From Pseudomonadota bacterium (GTDB lineage: Bacteria > Pseudomonadota > Alphaproteobacteria > Rhodospirillales > UBA2165): a stretch of 5,328 bases of DNA. The stretch lies in assembly GCA_027592155.1 (NCBI GenBank), contig JAQCKY010000217.1, positions 1 to 5,328 of the forward strand, read 5' to 3'. Both the position numbers and the translations under genes were made by a program. Shown here piece by piece: positions 1 through 5,113 of the stretch (its first letter is position 1; each line of letters starts with the position of its first letter). A model generated the notes under the pieces. It searched no databases. It worked only from the letters and a program-made list of their open reading frames with translations, and was not told where the DNA came from.

Positions 1-537
1 GGCCGTTTCGATCCGCACCGGCTCGTCTTCATCGACGAGACCTGGATCCGGACCAACATGGCGCCGCTACGCGGCTGGGGACCGAAGGGCGAGCGGCTGC
101 GTGGCTTCGCGCCCCATGGACGCTGGCGCACCCTGACCTTCGTGGGTGCGTTGCGCTGTGACCGGCTGACCGCGCCCTGCGTCTTCGATGGCCCCATCAA
201 TGGCGTGTGCTTCCGCGCTTATGTCGAGCAGCTCCTCGTGCCGACCTTGAGGCCCGGCGACATCGTCGTCATGGACAATCTCGGCAGTCACAAATCCAAA
301 GCCGTCCGCGACACCGTCAAGGCTGCAGGCGCCAGGCTCTGGTTTCTGCCAAAATACTCGCCCGACCTCAATCCGATCGAGCAGACCTTCTCACAGATCA
401 AACACTGGATGAGGCTGGCACAGAAGAGAAGCGTCGAAGACATATGGCGACACATCGGACACCTCGTCGGTACCGTCAAACCAGACCAATGCGCCAATTA
501 CTTCGAAAATGCCGGTTATGCTTCAATCAAAATGTGA
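1..537 (+). CDS. IS630-family transposase, 5' truncated by window edge
   Basis: This is the catalytic C-terminal part of a DDE transposase of the IS630/Tc1-mariner superfamily, which moves its element by cut-and-paste into TA targets. The frame is open from base 1, so the N-terminal helix-turn-helix lies outside the window; the Met at 58 is internal. Visible catalytic motifs are FIDETW (first Asp at residue 12 of the visible part), VVMDN (second Asp at residue 92) and LNPIEQ (Glu at residue 127). Exactly 34 residues separate the second Asp from the Glu, the D34E spacing typical of the group. There are no internal stops or frameshifts in the visible part, so it may be functional. The last codons run into the presumed terminal repeat. 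Family assignment is firm; activity is unknown. Confidence 0.93.
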   Translation, partial: GRFDPHRLVFIDETWIRTNMAPLRGWGPKGERLRGFAPHGRWRTLTFVGALRCDRLTAPCVFDGPINGVCFRAYVEQLLVPTLRPGDIVVMDNLGSHKSKAVRDTVKAAGARLWFLPKYSPDLNPIEQTFSQIKHWMRLAQKRSVEDIWRHIGHLVGTVKPDQCANYFENAGYASIKM

Positions 538-544
538 AACGCTC
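1..544 (+). mobile_element. IS630-family insertion sequence, right part with inferred right end
   Basis: The transposase gene stops at 537 and is followed by ACGCTC and then TA at 545-546. IS630 elements insert at and duplicate TA, so the right end is placed at 544. Read inward from the minus strand the terminus begins GAGCGTTTCACATTTTGATT. The left terminus is outside the window, so neither the inverted repeat nor the duplicated TA can be confirmed. The boundary is inferred; the presence of an IS630 element is well supported by its transposase. Confidence 0.7.
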
Positions 545-565
545 TAGGGCAGCGAAACCCGGTCA

Positions 566-1396
566 CTACTCCCCGGTTTCGAACCTGAACTTCTGATCGG
601 GATCGATGACCGCCATAATGCGGACGCCACAGCCGTCACCGCCGCGCCAGCGCCATGGGAATACCATGAAGGTGCAACGCTTGCCGGTGACCGCATTGAG
701 GTCGCCGCCGACATTCTCGATACCCGGGATGCCGCCGCCGATCATCAGCGTCTTATGGCCGGACTCCCAATCGGGGAAGTCCTCTTTCGGGTCGCGGCCG
801 AACATTTCTTTATATTCTTCGATCAGATGGGGATGCGTGGGCCCAAGGCCGTGATCGACCAGCTTGGTCGCCATTGGATGATCGTTGGACTGCACGTCAT
901 AACCGACCAGTTTGACCTTTTTGTCGACCAGCCATTGAGCGCCCTCGGTGTAGATACCCGGTGAGTAGGCGTAATACTCGTCGGTATCCTTCATCTTGGT
1001 GTGCATGCCGGTGTTGATGAACACCATGTCGCCTTCTTGGATCTTAGGCGTGACGTTTTCCAGGTCTTCGGCGGTGATGACTTCCCATTTCGATTTGGGA
1101 ATTGAGACCGCAACGCCGGTCCCGAAGAATCGCCACAACGGATAGTCCATAATATCCGGCGTATTTTCGGTCACATGCAAAGGTGCATCCATATGAGTGC
1201 CCCGGTGCATAATGCCTTCGAACTCGGTCTGATAAATGCCGTCCTTAGCGTGAAATTTCCGCACATGGACATTGACCCCGGGGGTCGACGGCCATTCCGG
1301 CATGTGATGACCCCATTCCTGGGTCAGATTGTACATCTGGAGACCGGCGTTGTTGCTGACCGCATCCGCGAGTTGAGGGCTGCTAACTTCATCCAT
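566..1396 (-). CDS. Cyclase family protein (kynurenine formamidase-like metal hydrolase), paralog A
   Basis: A 276-residue protein of the putative cyclase family (PF04199 type; relatives include bacterial kynurenine formamidase and isatin hydrolase), a cytosolic metal-dependent amide or ring hydrolase. The signature HxGTHxDxPxH is intact (His64, His68, Asp70, His74). Downstream are SPGI...AQWL near 145-156, a GYD-x4-DHP segment near 165-174, and His214 and Glu227, which match in order the distal metal-binding His and Glu of KynB-type enzymes. The C-terminus PWRWRGGDGCGVR is shared with paralog B. No signal peptide or membrane segment is seen. The start is set by GGGAGGAA about 6 bases upstream of the ATG. 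It is the second gene of a two-gene operon, 29 bp after its paralog. The substrate is not deducible: it belongs to a longer, DHP-containing subfamily, so calling it kynB would be unsafe. Confidence 0.88.
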   Translation of the reverse strand: MDEVSSPQLADAVSNNAGLQMYNLTQEWGHHMPEWPSTPGVNVHVRKFHAKDGIYQTEFEGIMHRGTHMDAPLHVTENTPDIMDYPLWRFFGTGVAVSIPKSKWEVITAEDLENVTPKIQEGDMVFINTGMHTKMKDTDEYYAYSPGIYTEGAQWLVDKKVKLVGYDVQSNDHPMATKLVDHGLGPTHPHLIEEYKEMFGRDPKEDFPDWESGHKTLMIGGGIPGIENVGGDLNAVTGKRCTFMVFPWRWRGGDGCGVRIMAVIDPDQKFRFETGE

Positions 1397-1402
1397 GTTT
1401 AA

Positions 1403-1410
1403 TTCCTCCC
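1403..1410 (-). promoter_or_regulatory. Ribosome binding site of cyclase paralog A
   Basis: GGGAGGAA on the minus strand, 6 bases before the ATG at 1396. It lies in the 29-bp gap after the stop of paralog B and fixes the start of paralog A. Confidence 0.75.
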
Positions 1411-1425
1411 TTTAATATCTGAGGC

Positions 1426-2235
1426 TTACGCCGCTTCACCGGTTTCGAGTCGGAGACTTCCGCTGGGGTCGATCATGCCGACAAACCGTACCGGGCAGGC
1501 ATCGCCGTGCCGCCAGTTCCACGGGGCCGCATGAAAAGTGGCGCGTTTGCCGAGAAGCCCGTCCACGTCGCCGCCGACCTGCTCGATCGTCGGGATGCCG
1601 GCACCCAACAAGACTTTATGTGCTGCGTTCCACTCAGGATGCTCAACCTTCGGGTCGAGGCCGGTCGTGTCTTCATATTTCTTGACCAGCCGGTTCATGA
1701 TCGGCCCACCGCGATGGGGGCCGAGCGATGTCGCCAGAGGATGGTCGACTTGGGGTGTGTCGACGCCAACCAGTTTGACTTCTTTGTCCACCAGCCATTG
1801 GGCCGCGTCTTTGGAAAGTCCCGGTGAATCGCCAAAATACTCGAGACTGTCGGAATAATTATGGTGCCAGCCGGTGACGATCACAACAAAATCGCCGCGC
1901 CGGATGCTTGGTTTTGCCGCCTCAAGGTCTTCCGGCGTTACCAGCTCCCATGCCCCTTTGGGGATCGACAAAATGACCCCATTGCCGAAGAAGTGCTCCA
2001 GGGATATTTCCGCGGCGCTGGCGCCACCCTGAATCATGTGCATCGGTGTGTTCATATGGGTGCCCGAATGCATCACCATGGTGATGCGGTTGGTCATCAC
2101 GCCATGTTGGGCATGTTTGACCGAGCGGAACATTTGTACATCAGGGTCGCCGGGCATGGAGGGCACGCCGTGGCCCCAAACATGGCTCAACTCGACCATC
2201 TTTAACCCGCTATACGGGTCGGTCATTGCTTCCAT
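1426..2235 (-). CDS. Cyclase family protein, paralog B with Asp-to-Asn change in the metal motif
   Basis: A 269-residue paralog of the downstream gene, sharing long stretches such as AQWLVDK-x-VKLVG, DHP-x-AT, GIP-x-IE-x-VGGD, GKR-x-TF and the PW-x-WR-x-GD-x-C-x-VR C-terminus. It belongs to the cyclase/kynurenine formamidase-like family. The signature reads HSGTHMNTPMH (His56, His60, Asn62, His66), so the usual Asp of HxGTHxDxPxH is Asn (AAC at 2050-2052). The distal His206 and Glu218 remain, 12 residues apart. The ATG at 2235 is preceded by GGGAAGA with about 6 bases spacing; a second in-frame ATG at 2226 is possible and would remove three residues. It is the first gene of the operon and lies about 150 bases downstream of the predicted transcription start. 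It may be catalytically altered, use a different metal arrangement, or act with paralog A. Confidence 0.87.
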   Translation of the reverse strand: MEAMTDPYSGLKMVELSHVWGHGVPSMPGDPDVQMFRSVKHAQHGVMTNRITMVMHSGTHMNTPMHMIQGGASAAEISLEHFFGNGVILSIPKGAWELVTPEDLEAAKPSIRRGDFVVIVTGWHHNYSDSLEYFGDSPGLSKDAAQWLVDKEVKLVGVDTPQVDHPLATSLGPHRGGPIMNRLVKKYEDTTGLDPKVEHPEWNAAHKVLLGAGIPTIEQVGGDVDGLLGKRATFHAAPWNWRHGDACPVRFVGMIDPSGSLRLETGEAA

Positions 2236-2288
2236 AATTATCTTCCCATTTAACGCTTAGATTTTGTCTTTCCCAGGTTGTAATCGAA

Positions 2289-2305
2289 TTGAGCTGTGGG
2301 CTCAA
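2289..2305. repeat. Inverted repeat TTGAGC-N5-GCTCAA in the cyclase operon leader
   Basis: Perfect 6-bp arms with a TGTGG loop (plus strand), inside the predicted 5' leader of the cyclase operon, 54 bases upstream of the start codon. There is no T-run on either side, so it is not a convincing terminator. It could be an RNA hairpin or a protein site. Its TTGA-N9-TCAA spacing is too wide for an FNR box. A smaller hairpin, AACGG-CAC-CCGTT, lies at 2347-2359. Confidence 0.4.
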
Positions 2306-2377
2306 ACGGTCTGTTTCCCCACCCGGCTACACAGCAACCAACGGCTAACGGCACCCGTTTCCATCTGATTAAAATGC

Positions 2378-2389
2378 CTACATATGTAG
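2378..2389. promoter_or_regulatory. Palindromic operator candidate 1, CTACATATGTAG
   Basis: A perfect 12-bp palindrome immediately downstream of the TATAAT -10 element of the cyclase operon. It covers roughly -6 to +6 of the predicted start, a classic position for repression. A 10/12 match sits 66 bp upstream at 2444-2455. The palindromes are directly visible; the operator role is inferred. The sequence does not fit the FNR consensus, so the neighbouring FNR-type regulator is an unlikely binder. Confidence 0.5.
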
Positions 2390-2395
2390 ATTATA
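2390..2395 (-). promoter_or_regulatory. -10 element (TATAAT) of the cyclase operon promoter
   Basis: A perfect TATAAT on the minus strand, giving a predicted transcription start near 2383 and a leader of about 148 bases before paralog B. No good -35 is found: GGAAGA lies at 17-bp spacing and AAGACA at 15-bp spacing. The surrounding 2360-2470 stretch is clearly more AT-rich than the genes. The weak -35 suggests dependence on an activator or a non-standard spacer. Confidence 0.5.
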
Positions 2396-2443
2396 ACTTT
2401 AGCTAATAATTGTCTTCCACAGTACAATAAATACGCCATATCT

Positions 2444-2455
2444 ATACATACGTAG
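2444..2455. promoter_or_regulatory. Operator candidate 2, near-copy CTACGTATGTAT (minus strand)
   Basis: Matches operator candidate 1 at 10 of 12 positions in the same orientation. The centre-to-centre distance is 66 bp, placing it near -66 relative to the predicted start of the cyclase operon. Two sites flanking a promoter suggest cooperative or looping control by a dimeric regulator not encoded in this window. Confidence 0.42.
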
Positions 2456-2476
2456 TATTAAATTTAACCCCATCTC

Positions 2477-2686
2477 CTAAATTCGTCGGATATTATCGGA
2501 TCGATCAGCCAGTATAATTTTTATTTCTCGCGAGATAAGTTGCCAGCGAACTCGCCCTTGAAACTGTGACAGGTCCAATAATTCGCTGGCCCGAGTATTT
2601 GCTTCGACAAGGGCGTTTGAGCCAAATCGTTCGATGAATTTTTCGGCCGCCTCCCGAATGGGGACCATGTTCGTCGTATCAGTCAT
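2477..2686 (-). CDS. Small uncharacterised protein (69 aa)
   Basis: I do not recognise a characterised family. The protein is soluble, without signal or membrane segment, and is predicted mostly helical: REAAEKFIERFG, then ALVEANTRASELLDL, then RVRWQLISREIKIIL. The pattern of FIxxFG, A-x2-RA-x-EL and a W-x2-I-x3-I-x2-L tail resembles short alphaproteobacterial proteins of unknown function. The ATG at 2686 is preceded by GAGGGGGAAGA, a strong ribosome binding site, which supports a real gene. It reads away from the FNR-type regulator. Its upstream region contains an FNR box centred exactly 41.5 bases from the start predicted by a TAATAT -10, which argues for oxygen-responsive expression. It is separated from the cyclase operon by 241 bp that carry a separate promoter. 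Confidence 0.7.
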   Translation of the reverse strand: MTDTTNMVPIREAAEKFIERFGSNALVEANTRASELLDLSQFQGRVRWQLISREIKIILADRSDNIRRI

Positions 2687-2731
2687 TCTTCCCCCTCACA
2701 AAATGGGTGACTTTTCATTTTTTATGACCTG

Positions 2732-2737
2732 ATATTA
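2732..2737 (-). promoter_or_regulatory. -10 element of the small gene, class II FNR-type promoter
   Basis: TAATAT on the minus strand (4 of 6 consensus bases) predicts a transcription start at about 2725. The FNR box at 2760-2773 is then centred at -41.5, the standard position for FNR class II activation, where the activator overlaps the -35. The geometry is seen in the sequence; activation is inferred. Confidence 0.45.
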
Positions 2738-2759
2738 GATCAAATCGGCATCCGGTTGT

Positions 2760-2773
2760 TTGATCGGAGTCAA
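2760..2773. promoter_or_regulatory. FNR/ANR-type box TTGAT-CGGA-GTCAA
   Basis: Matches 9 of 10 defined bases of the consensus TTGAT-N4-ATCAA. It lies between the divergent small gene and the FNR-type regulator gene, suggesting shared control and autoregulation. It sits just upstream of the regulator's possible promoter and at -41.5 of the small gene's predicted start. Confidence 0.65.
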
Positions 2774-2781
2774 GCTACCCA

Positions 2782-2811
2782 TTGCGGATGATGGTAATTG
2801 AGCAATATATT
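2782..2811 (+). promoter_or_regulatory. Possible promoter of the Crp/Fnr regulator gene
   Basis: TTGCGG (2782-2787), an 18-bp spacer and TATATT (2806-2811, 5 of 6 consensus bases) predict a start near 2818 and a 58-base leader to the GTG at 2876. This would put the alternative TTG start at 2798 upstream of the transcript. The FNR box would be centred near -51.5, not a standard activating position. The -35 is weak. Confidence 0.35.
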
Positions 2812-2863
2812 GGTTCTTCGGGTGGAATCGACACGACAGGGCTCGGGACCGCGTCCTGAGGAC

Positions 2864-2870
2864 AGAGGAA
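2864..2870 (+). promoter_or_regulatory. Ribosome binding site selecting the GTG start of the regulator
   Basis: AGAGGAA, with its AGGA core about 6 bases before the GTG at 2876. It decides between this start and the upstream TTG at 2798, which has no comparable site. Confidence 0.65.
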
Positions 2871-2875
2871 CGAAC

Positions 2876-3607
2876 GTGGCAAACCAACCCCTTTTCGTCG
2901 CCGGCCCAAACTGTTTCACCTGCCAGGCTCGGGAACGGACAGAATGGTGTGTCCTACAGGACGCAGAACTGCGTTTAATCGAAGACGGGAAAAAGAGCCG
3001 CCGCTATCTTCCCGGCGAAACAATTTTTCGCGAAGGCGATACGCCCGACGGAATCTTTTGTATTGAATCCGGCATGATTGGGCTTCGGAAATCCGATGCG
3101 GAGGGCAACACAGTCCTACTAAACCTTTTATCCGAAGGAGAAACCCTGGGTTATCGGGCGTTTCTCGCCGACTCGGAGTATGATGCAAGCGCCGAAGCCT
3201 TGGAGCCAAGCACGGCGTGCTTCGTTGACCGCCCGACCATTCGAAGGTTACTCGAGCATAATCCGGCCCTGGGTTTGCGATTTCTCAAACGCGTTGCCAA
3301 GGACCTCGGCGATGCAGACGAAAAAATTCTCCACAATGTTTCCTTAAGCGTCAGGGCGCGATTTGCTCATCTGCTGATGGTCTTTGTCGAGCGTTACGGC
3401 AAGCTCGCGGATAACGGGTCATCGAGCATCGATTTGCCGCTATCTCGCCAAGACATGGCGTCTATGATCGGTACGACGCCGGAATCCATGTCTCGCACCA
3501 TCAAGAAGATGGAGACCGACGGTATTGCAAGATTCAGTGGTCGCACCGTCCAAATCCCGTCCTGCCGGAACCTTGTCAATGAGTTCGACCCAGAGGTCTT
3601 TGTCTAG
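2876..3607 (+). CDS. Crp/Fnr-family regulator, FNR-type with candidate [4Fe-4S] cysteines
   Basis: A 243-residue cytosolic transcription factor. The GTG start at 2876 is chosen because AGAGGAA lies about 6 bases upstream; an in-frame TTG at 2798 would add 26 residues but has no good ribosome site. The N-terminus has Cys13-x2-Cys16-x8-Cys25. A further Cys115, in STACFVDR, aligns with the fourth cluster ligand of E. coli FNR (Cys122). A cyclic-nucleotide-binding-type beta barrel spans roughly 35-125 (YLPGETIFREGD, GIFCIESG), followed by a dimer helix and a winged helix at about 160-228. The recognition helix TPESMSRTIKKM keeps E-x-x-S-R (Glu203, Ser206, Arg207), the residues by which FNR reads TTGAT. 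FNR boxes at 2760 and 5100 fit this. A role as an oxygen or redox sensor is inferred; FixK-like function without a cluster is the alternative. Confidence 0.88.
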   Translation: MANQPLFVAGPNCFTCQARERTEWCVLQDAELRLIEDGKKSRRYLPGETIFREGDTPDGIFCIESGMIGLRKSDAEGNTVLLNLLSEGETLGYRAFLADSEYDASAEALEPSTACFVDRPTIRRLLEHNPALGLRFLKRVAKDLGDADEKILHNVSLSVRARFAHLLMVFVERYGKLADNGSSSIDLPLSRQDMASMIGTTPESMSRTIKKMETDGIARFSGRTVQIPSCRNLVNEFDPEVFV

Positions 3608-3616
3608 TCCATTTGA

Positions 3617-4447
3617 CTAATGCGCCATGAGAACCGGCATCGTCATATGGTTCAGCATATGACGGGTGACACCCCCTAGCACCAACTCGCGCATTCGGGA
3701 ATGGCCGTAAGCGCCCATCACAAAGAGATCCACGCCTTCGTCGCTGGCCCGTGAAAGCAACATATCCGCCACCCCGATATCGTCGCTGACAATGGAATGC
3801 GCCTCGGCCTTAACCCCGTGCCGAGCGAGATGAAGACAGATATCCGCGCAGGCAATCTGGCCATGACCGTCGTTGCCGCCTTTCGGATTGATCGCCAGAA
3901 CGTCGACATTGTCTGCGCCTTCAAGAAGCGGCAGGGCATCGTGAACGGCACGTGATGCATGGGCGCTGGAATCCCAGGCGACCATGACGCGCTTTCCGAT
4001 CTCATATTTGTCTGCCGCGTAGGGCACGACGAGAACAGGGCGGCCAACGGACAGTATTAACCGGTCGGCTAGATCGCCAAGCTCGCCGGGGTCATCCGGG
4101 TCCTGCTGACCCAGGATCAGAAGATCGCAATACCGTGCGTGCTTCCCCAAGATGTCAACACCAAGGCCTTGCTCTGCCCGCCACTCGACGGAGAGATCGC
4201 CGGCCTTGGTGGTTTTGATGAACGCCTCTTCCGCCTTTGCGGCATCGGCCTTCAATTGACTGTCCTGCATTTCCACGAAGTCAGGAGGCACCATGCCCAT
4301 ATCGGTCACCGGCAATACGAGTTCTGGGATCACATAAAGGCCGACAAGATGGGCCTCGCTCTTCTCGGCTAGATCAATTGCAAATTTCAGCCGGGCCTCG
4401 TTGTGGGACGTATTGTCGATATGGACCAAAATCTCTTTATAGGGCAT
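3617..4447 (-). CDS. Universal stress protein, tandem UspA domains
   Basis: A 276-residue cytosolic protein made of two Usp domains. Domain 1 (about 3-143) starts KEILVHID and ends RPVLVVP. Domain 2 (about 152-276) starts KRVMVAWDSS and ends MPVLMAH. Domain 2 carries the nucleotide-binding pattern G-x2-G-x9-G-G-x-T (Gly245, Gly248, Gly258, Thr261), while the matching loop of domain 1 is degenerate (LGQQDPDDPGELGDLADR), as is common in tandem Usps. The start has AAGGAG 7 bases upstream. It is the second gene after hsp20 (33-bp gap) and is probably co-transcribed. It faces the regulator gene tail to tail with only 9 bp between stop codons. Its exact stress role is unknown; ATP binding by domain 2 is inferred from the motif. 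Confidence 0.92.
   Translation of the reverse strand: MPYKEILVHIDNTSHNEARLKFAIDLAEKSEAHLVGLYVIPELVLPVTDMGMVPPDFVEMQDSQLKADAAKAEEAFIKTTKAGDLSVEWRAEQGLGVDILGKHARYCDLLILGQQDPDDPGELGDLADRLILSVGRPVLVVPYAADKYEIGKRVMVAWDSSAHASRAVHDALPLLEGADNVDVLAINPKGGNDGHGQIACADICLHLARHGVKAEAHSIVSDDIGVADMLLSRASDEGVDLFVMGAYGHSRMRELVLGGVTRHMLNHMTMPVLMAH
3641..3664. repeat. Perfect inverted repeat in the 3' end of the usp gene
   Basis: Arms CGTCATATG and CATATGACG (9 bp) around a 6-base loop, inside the codons for the conserved segment TRHMLNHMT. It lies 34 bases past the stop of the convergent regulator gene and 22 bases before the usp stop. It could form a hairpin in either transcript, but no T-run follows on either strand. 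It may protect or help end the convergent transcripts, or may reflect the repeated His-Met codons. Confidence 0.5.
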
Positions 4448-4480
4448 GAAAAAACTCCTTACCTGTTCATCGGTAAAATC

Positions 4481-5032
4481 TTAGGCCGGCTTGACCTTTA
4501 TTTTCCGGGCGGTCGAAGCCGCTGTTGGTTTCTTAGGAAGCGTCACGGACAAAACGCCCTGTGAGAATTCCGCTTTGATTTTCGTATCGTCCACGCTCTC
4601 GGGAATTCTGAAAGACCGACTGAACGATCCGAAACGCCTTTCTCGAAGGTGATAGTCTTTCTCTTCTTCCTCGCGCTCCGTTGATTTCTCACCACTAACC
4701 GTCAACCGGCCATCTTTAATTTTGAGATCGACCTCGTCCTCAGTCATGCCTGGCAGATCCAGCGTCATCGTGAATTGTTCATCGGTCTCACAAATATCGG
4801 TCTGCGGTAGAACCGACGGACCGGTGAAGGCGGCCGCGTCTCCCCGGGCCGGATTGATATCCTTCCAACGTGGCAACGGGGTTCCGAACATTTCATGAGC
4901 CTTGAACATTTGATCGTATAGGCGATCGAATTGATGATGGAGATTATCAACGGACCAGCCCCAATCATTTGTAATCGGGACATTGCGTTCGCTGGATTTT
5001 TTCGATTTTTTAGTTTCTGTTTTGGTGGTCAT
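4481..5032 (-). CDS. Hsp20/alpha-crystallin small heat shock protein
   Basis: A 183-residue ATP-independent holdase chaperone that keeps unfolding proteins soluble in the cytoplasm. Order: a Lys/Ser-rich start (2-14); an N-terminal region with aromatic residues (WGWSVDNLHHQFDRLYDQMF); the alpha-crystallin domain at about 75-167, with TLDLPGM, a DGRLTVSGEK strand, the acidic EREEEEKDYHLRERRFGSFSRSF region and the signature AEFSQGVLSVTLPK; then a C-terminal extension with the I-x-V motif IKV (178-180) used in oligomer assembly. The start has GAGGAGG about 6 bases upstream of the ATG. It is first in an operon with the universal stress protein and divergent from a hemerythrin gene, with a perfect FNR box between. 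No convincing heat-shock sigma-32 promoter was seen, so oxygen-linked control looks more likely. Confidence 0.95.
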   Translation of the reverse strand: MTTKTETKKSKKSSERNVPITNDWGWSVDNLHHQFDRLYDQMFKAHEMFGTPLPRWKDINPARGDAAAFTGPSVLPQTDICETDEQFTMTLDLPGMTEDEVDLKIKDGRLTVSGEKSTEREEEEKDYHLRERRFGSFSRSFRIPESVDDTKIKAEFSQGVLSVTLPKKPTAASTARKIKVKPA

Positions 5033-5034
5033 AA

Positions 5035-5043
5035 TTTCCTCCT
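5035..5043 (-). promoter_or_regulatory. Strong ribosome binding site of hsp20
   Basis: AGGAGGAAA on the minus strand, just upstream of the ATG at 5032; a near-ideal Shine-Dalgarno that fixes the start. Confidence 0.75.
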
Positions 5044-5099
5044 CACATCATGTGGCATTCACTGTGGCTTGAACTTATCGAATGACGAGCATGCGGACC

Positions 5100-5113
5100 T
5101 TGATGTCGATCAA
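5100..5113. promoter_or_regulatory. Perfect FNR-type box TTGAT-GTCG-ATCAA between hsp20 and hemerythrin gene
   Basis: Matches all 10 defined bases of TTGAT-N4-ATCAA. The symmetry extends to CC/GG outside, giving 7-bp arms over 5098-5115. At the class II distance (-41.5) the leftward hsp20 promoter would have TAAGTT at 5072-5077 (or GATAAG at 5074-5079), and the rightward promoter would have GACTAT at 5136-5141. One central site could therefore drive both divergent units. The box is seen directly; binding by the regulator encoded at 2876-3607 is inferred from its recognition helix. Confidence 0.8.

Noticed and set aside
207..596. 129-codon frame overlapping the transposase
   Set aside because: It is in another frame of the transposase, rich in Arg/Gln/His as expected for a shifted GC-rich frame, and the real frame carries the full DDE motif set. 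It is not evidence of a programmed frameshift.
1861..2205. 114-codon plus-strand open frame opposite cyclase paralog B, and similar frames at 1507-1858
   Set aside because: They lie antisense to a clearly conserved protein, have no good ribosome binding site and give no recognisable protein; they are shadows of the GC-biased third positions.
2729..2743. Second FNR-like site CTGAT-N5-ATCAA
   Set aside because: The spacer is 5 instead of 4 bases and the first base differs; it overlaps the -10 of the small gene and is probably chance or only a half-site.
2798..2875. TTG start adding 26 residues to the Crp/Fnr regulator
   Set aside because: It has no good ribosome binding site, lies upstream of the likely transcription start, and the added segment has no family resemblance; the GTG at 2876 has a good site.
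4459..4476. Possible hairpin TTACC-N8-GGTAA over the usp ribosome binding site (RNA thermometer idea)
   Set aside because: Only a 5-bp AU-rich stem that covers just the edge of AAGGAG; no fourU or ROSE-like feature is present.
5044..5054. CACATCATGTG symmetrical sequence just upstream of the hsp20 ribosome binding site
   Set aside because: It can form only a 4-bp stem with a 3-base loop and leaves the Shine-Dalgarno free, so a thermosensor claim is not supported.
5068..5073. CTTGAA as a heat-shock sigma-32 -35 element
   Set aside because: It is on the plus strand, pointing away from hsp20, and has no matching CYTAT-type -10 at 17-18 bp downstream.
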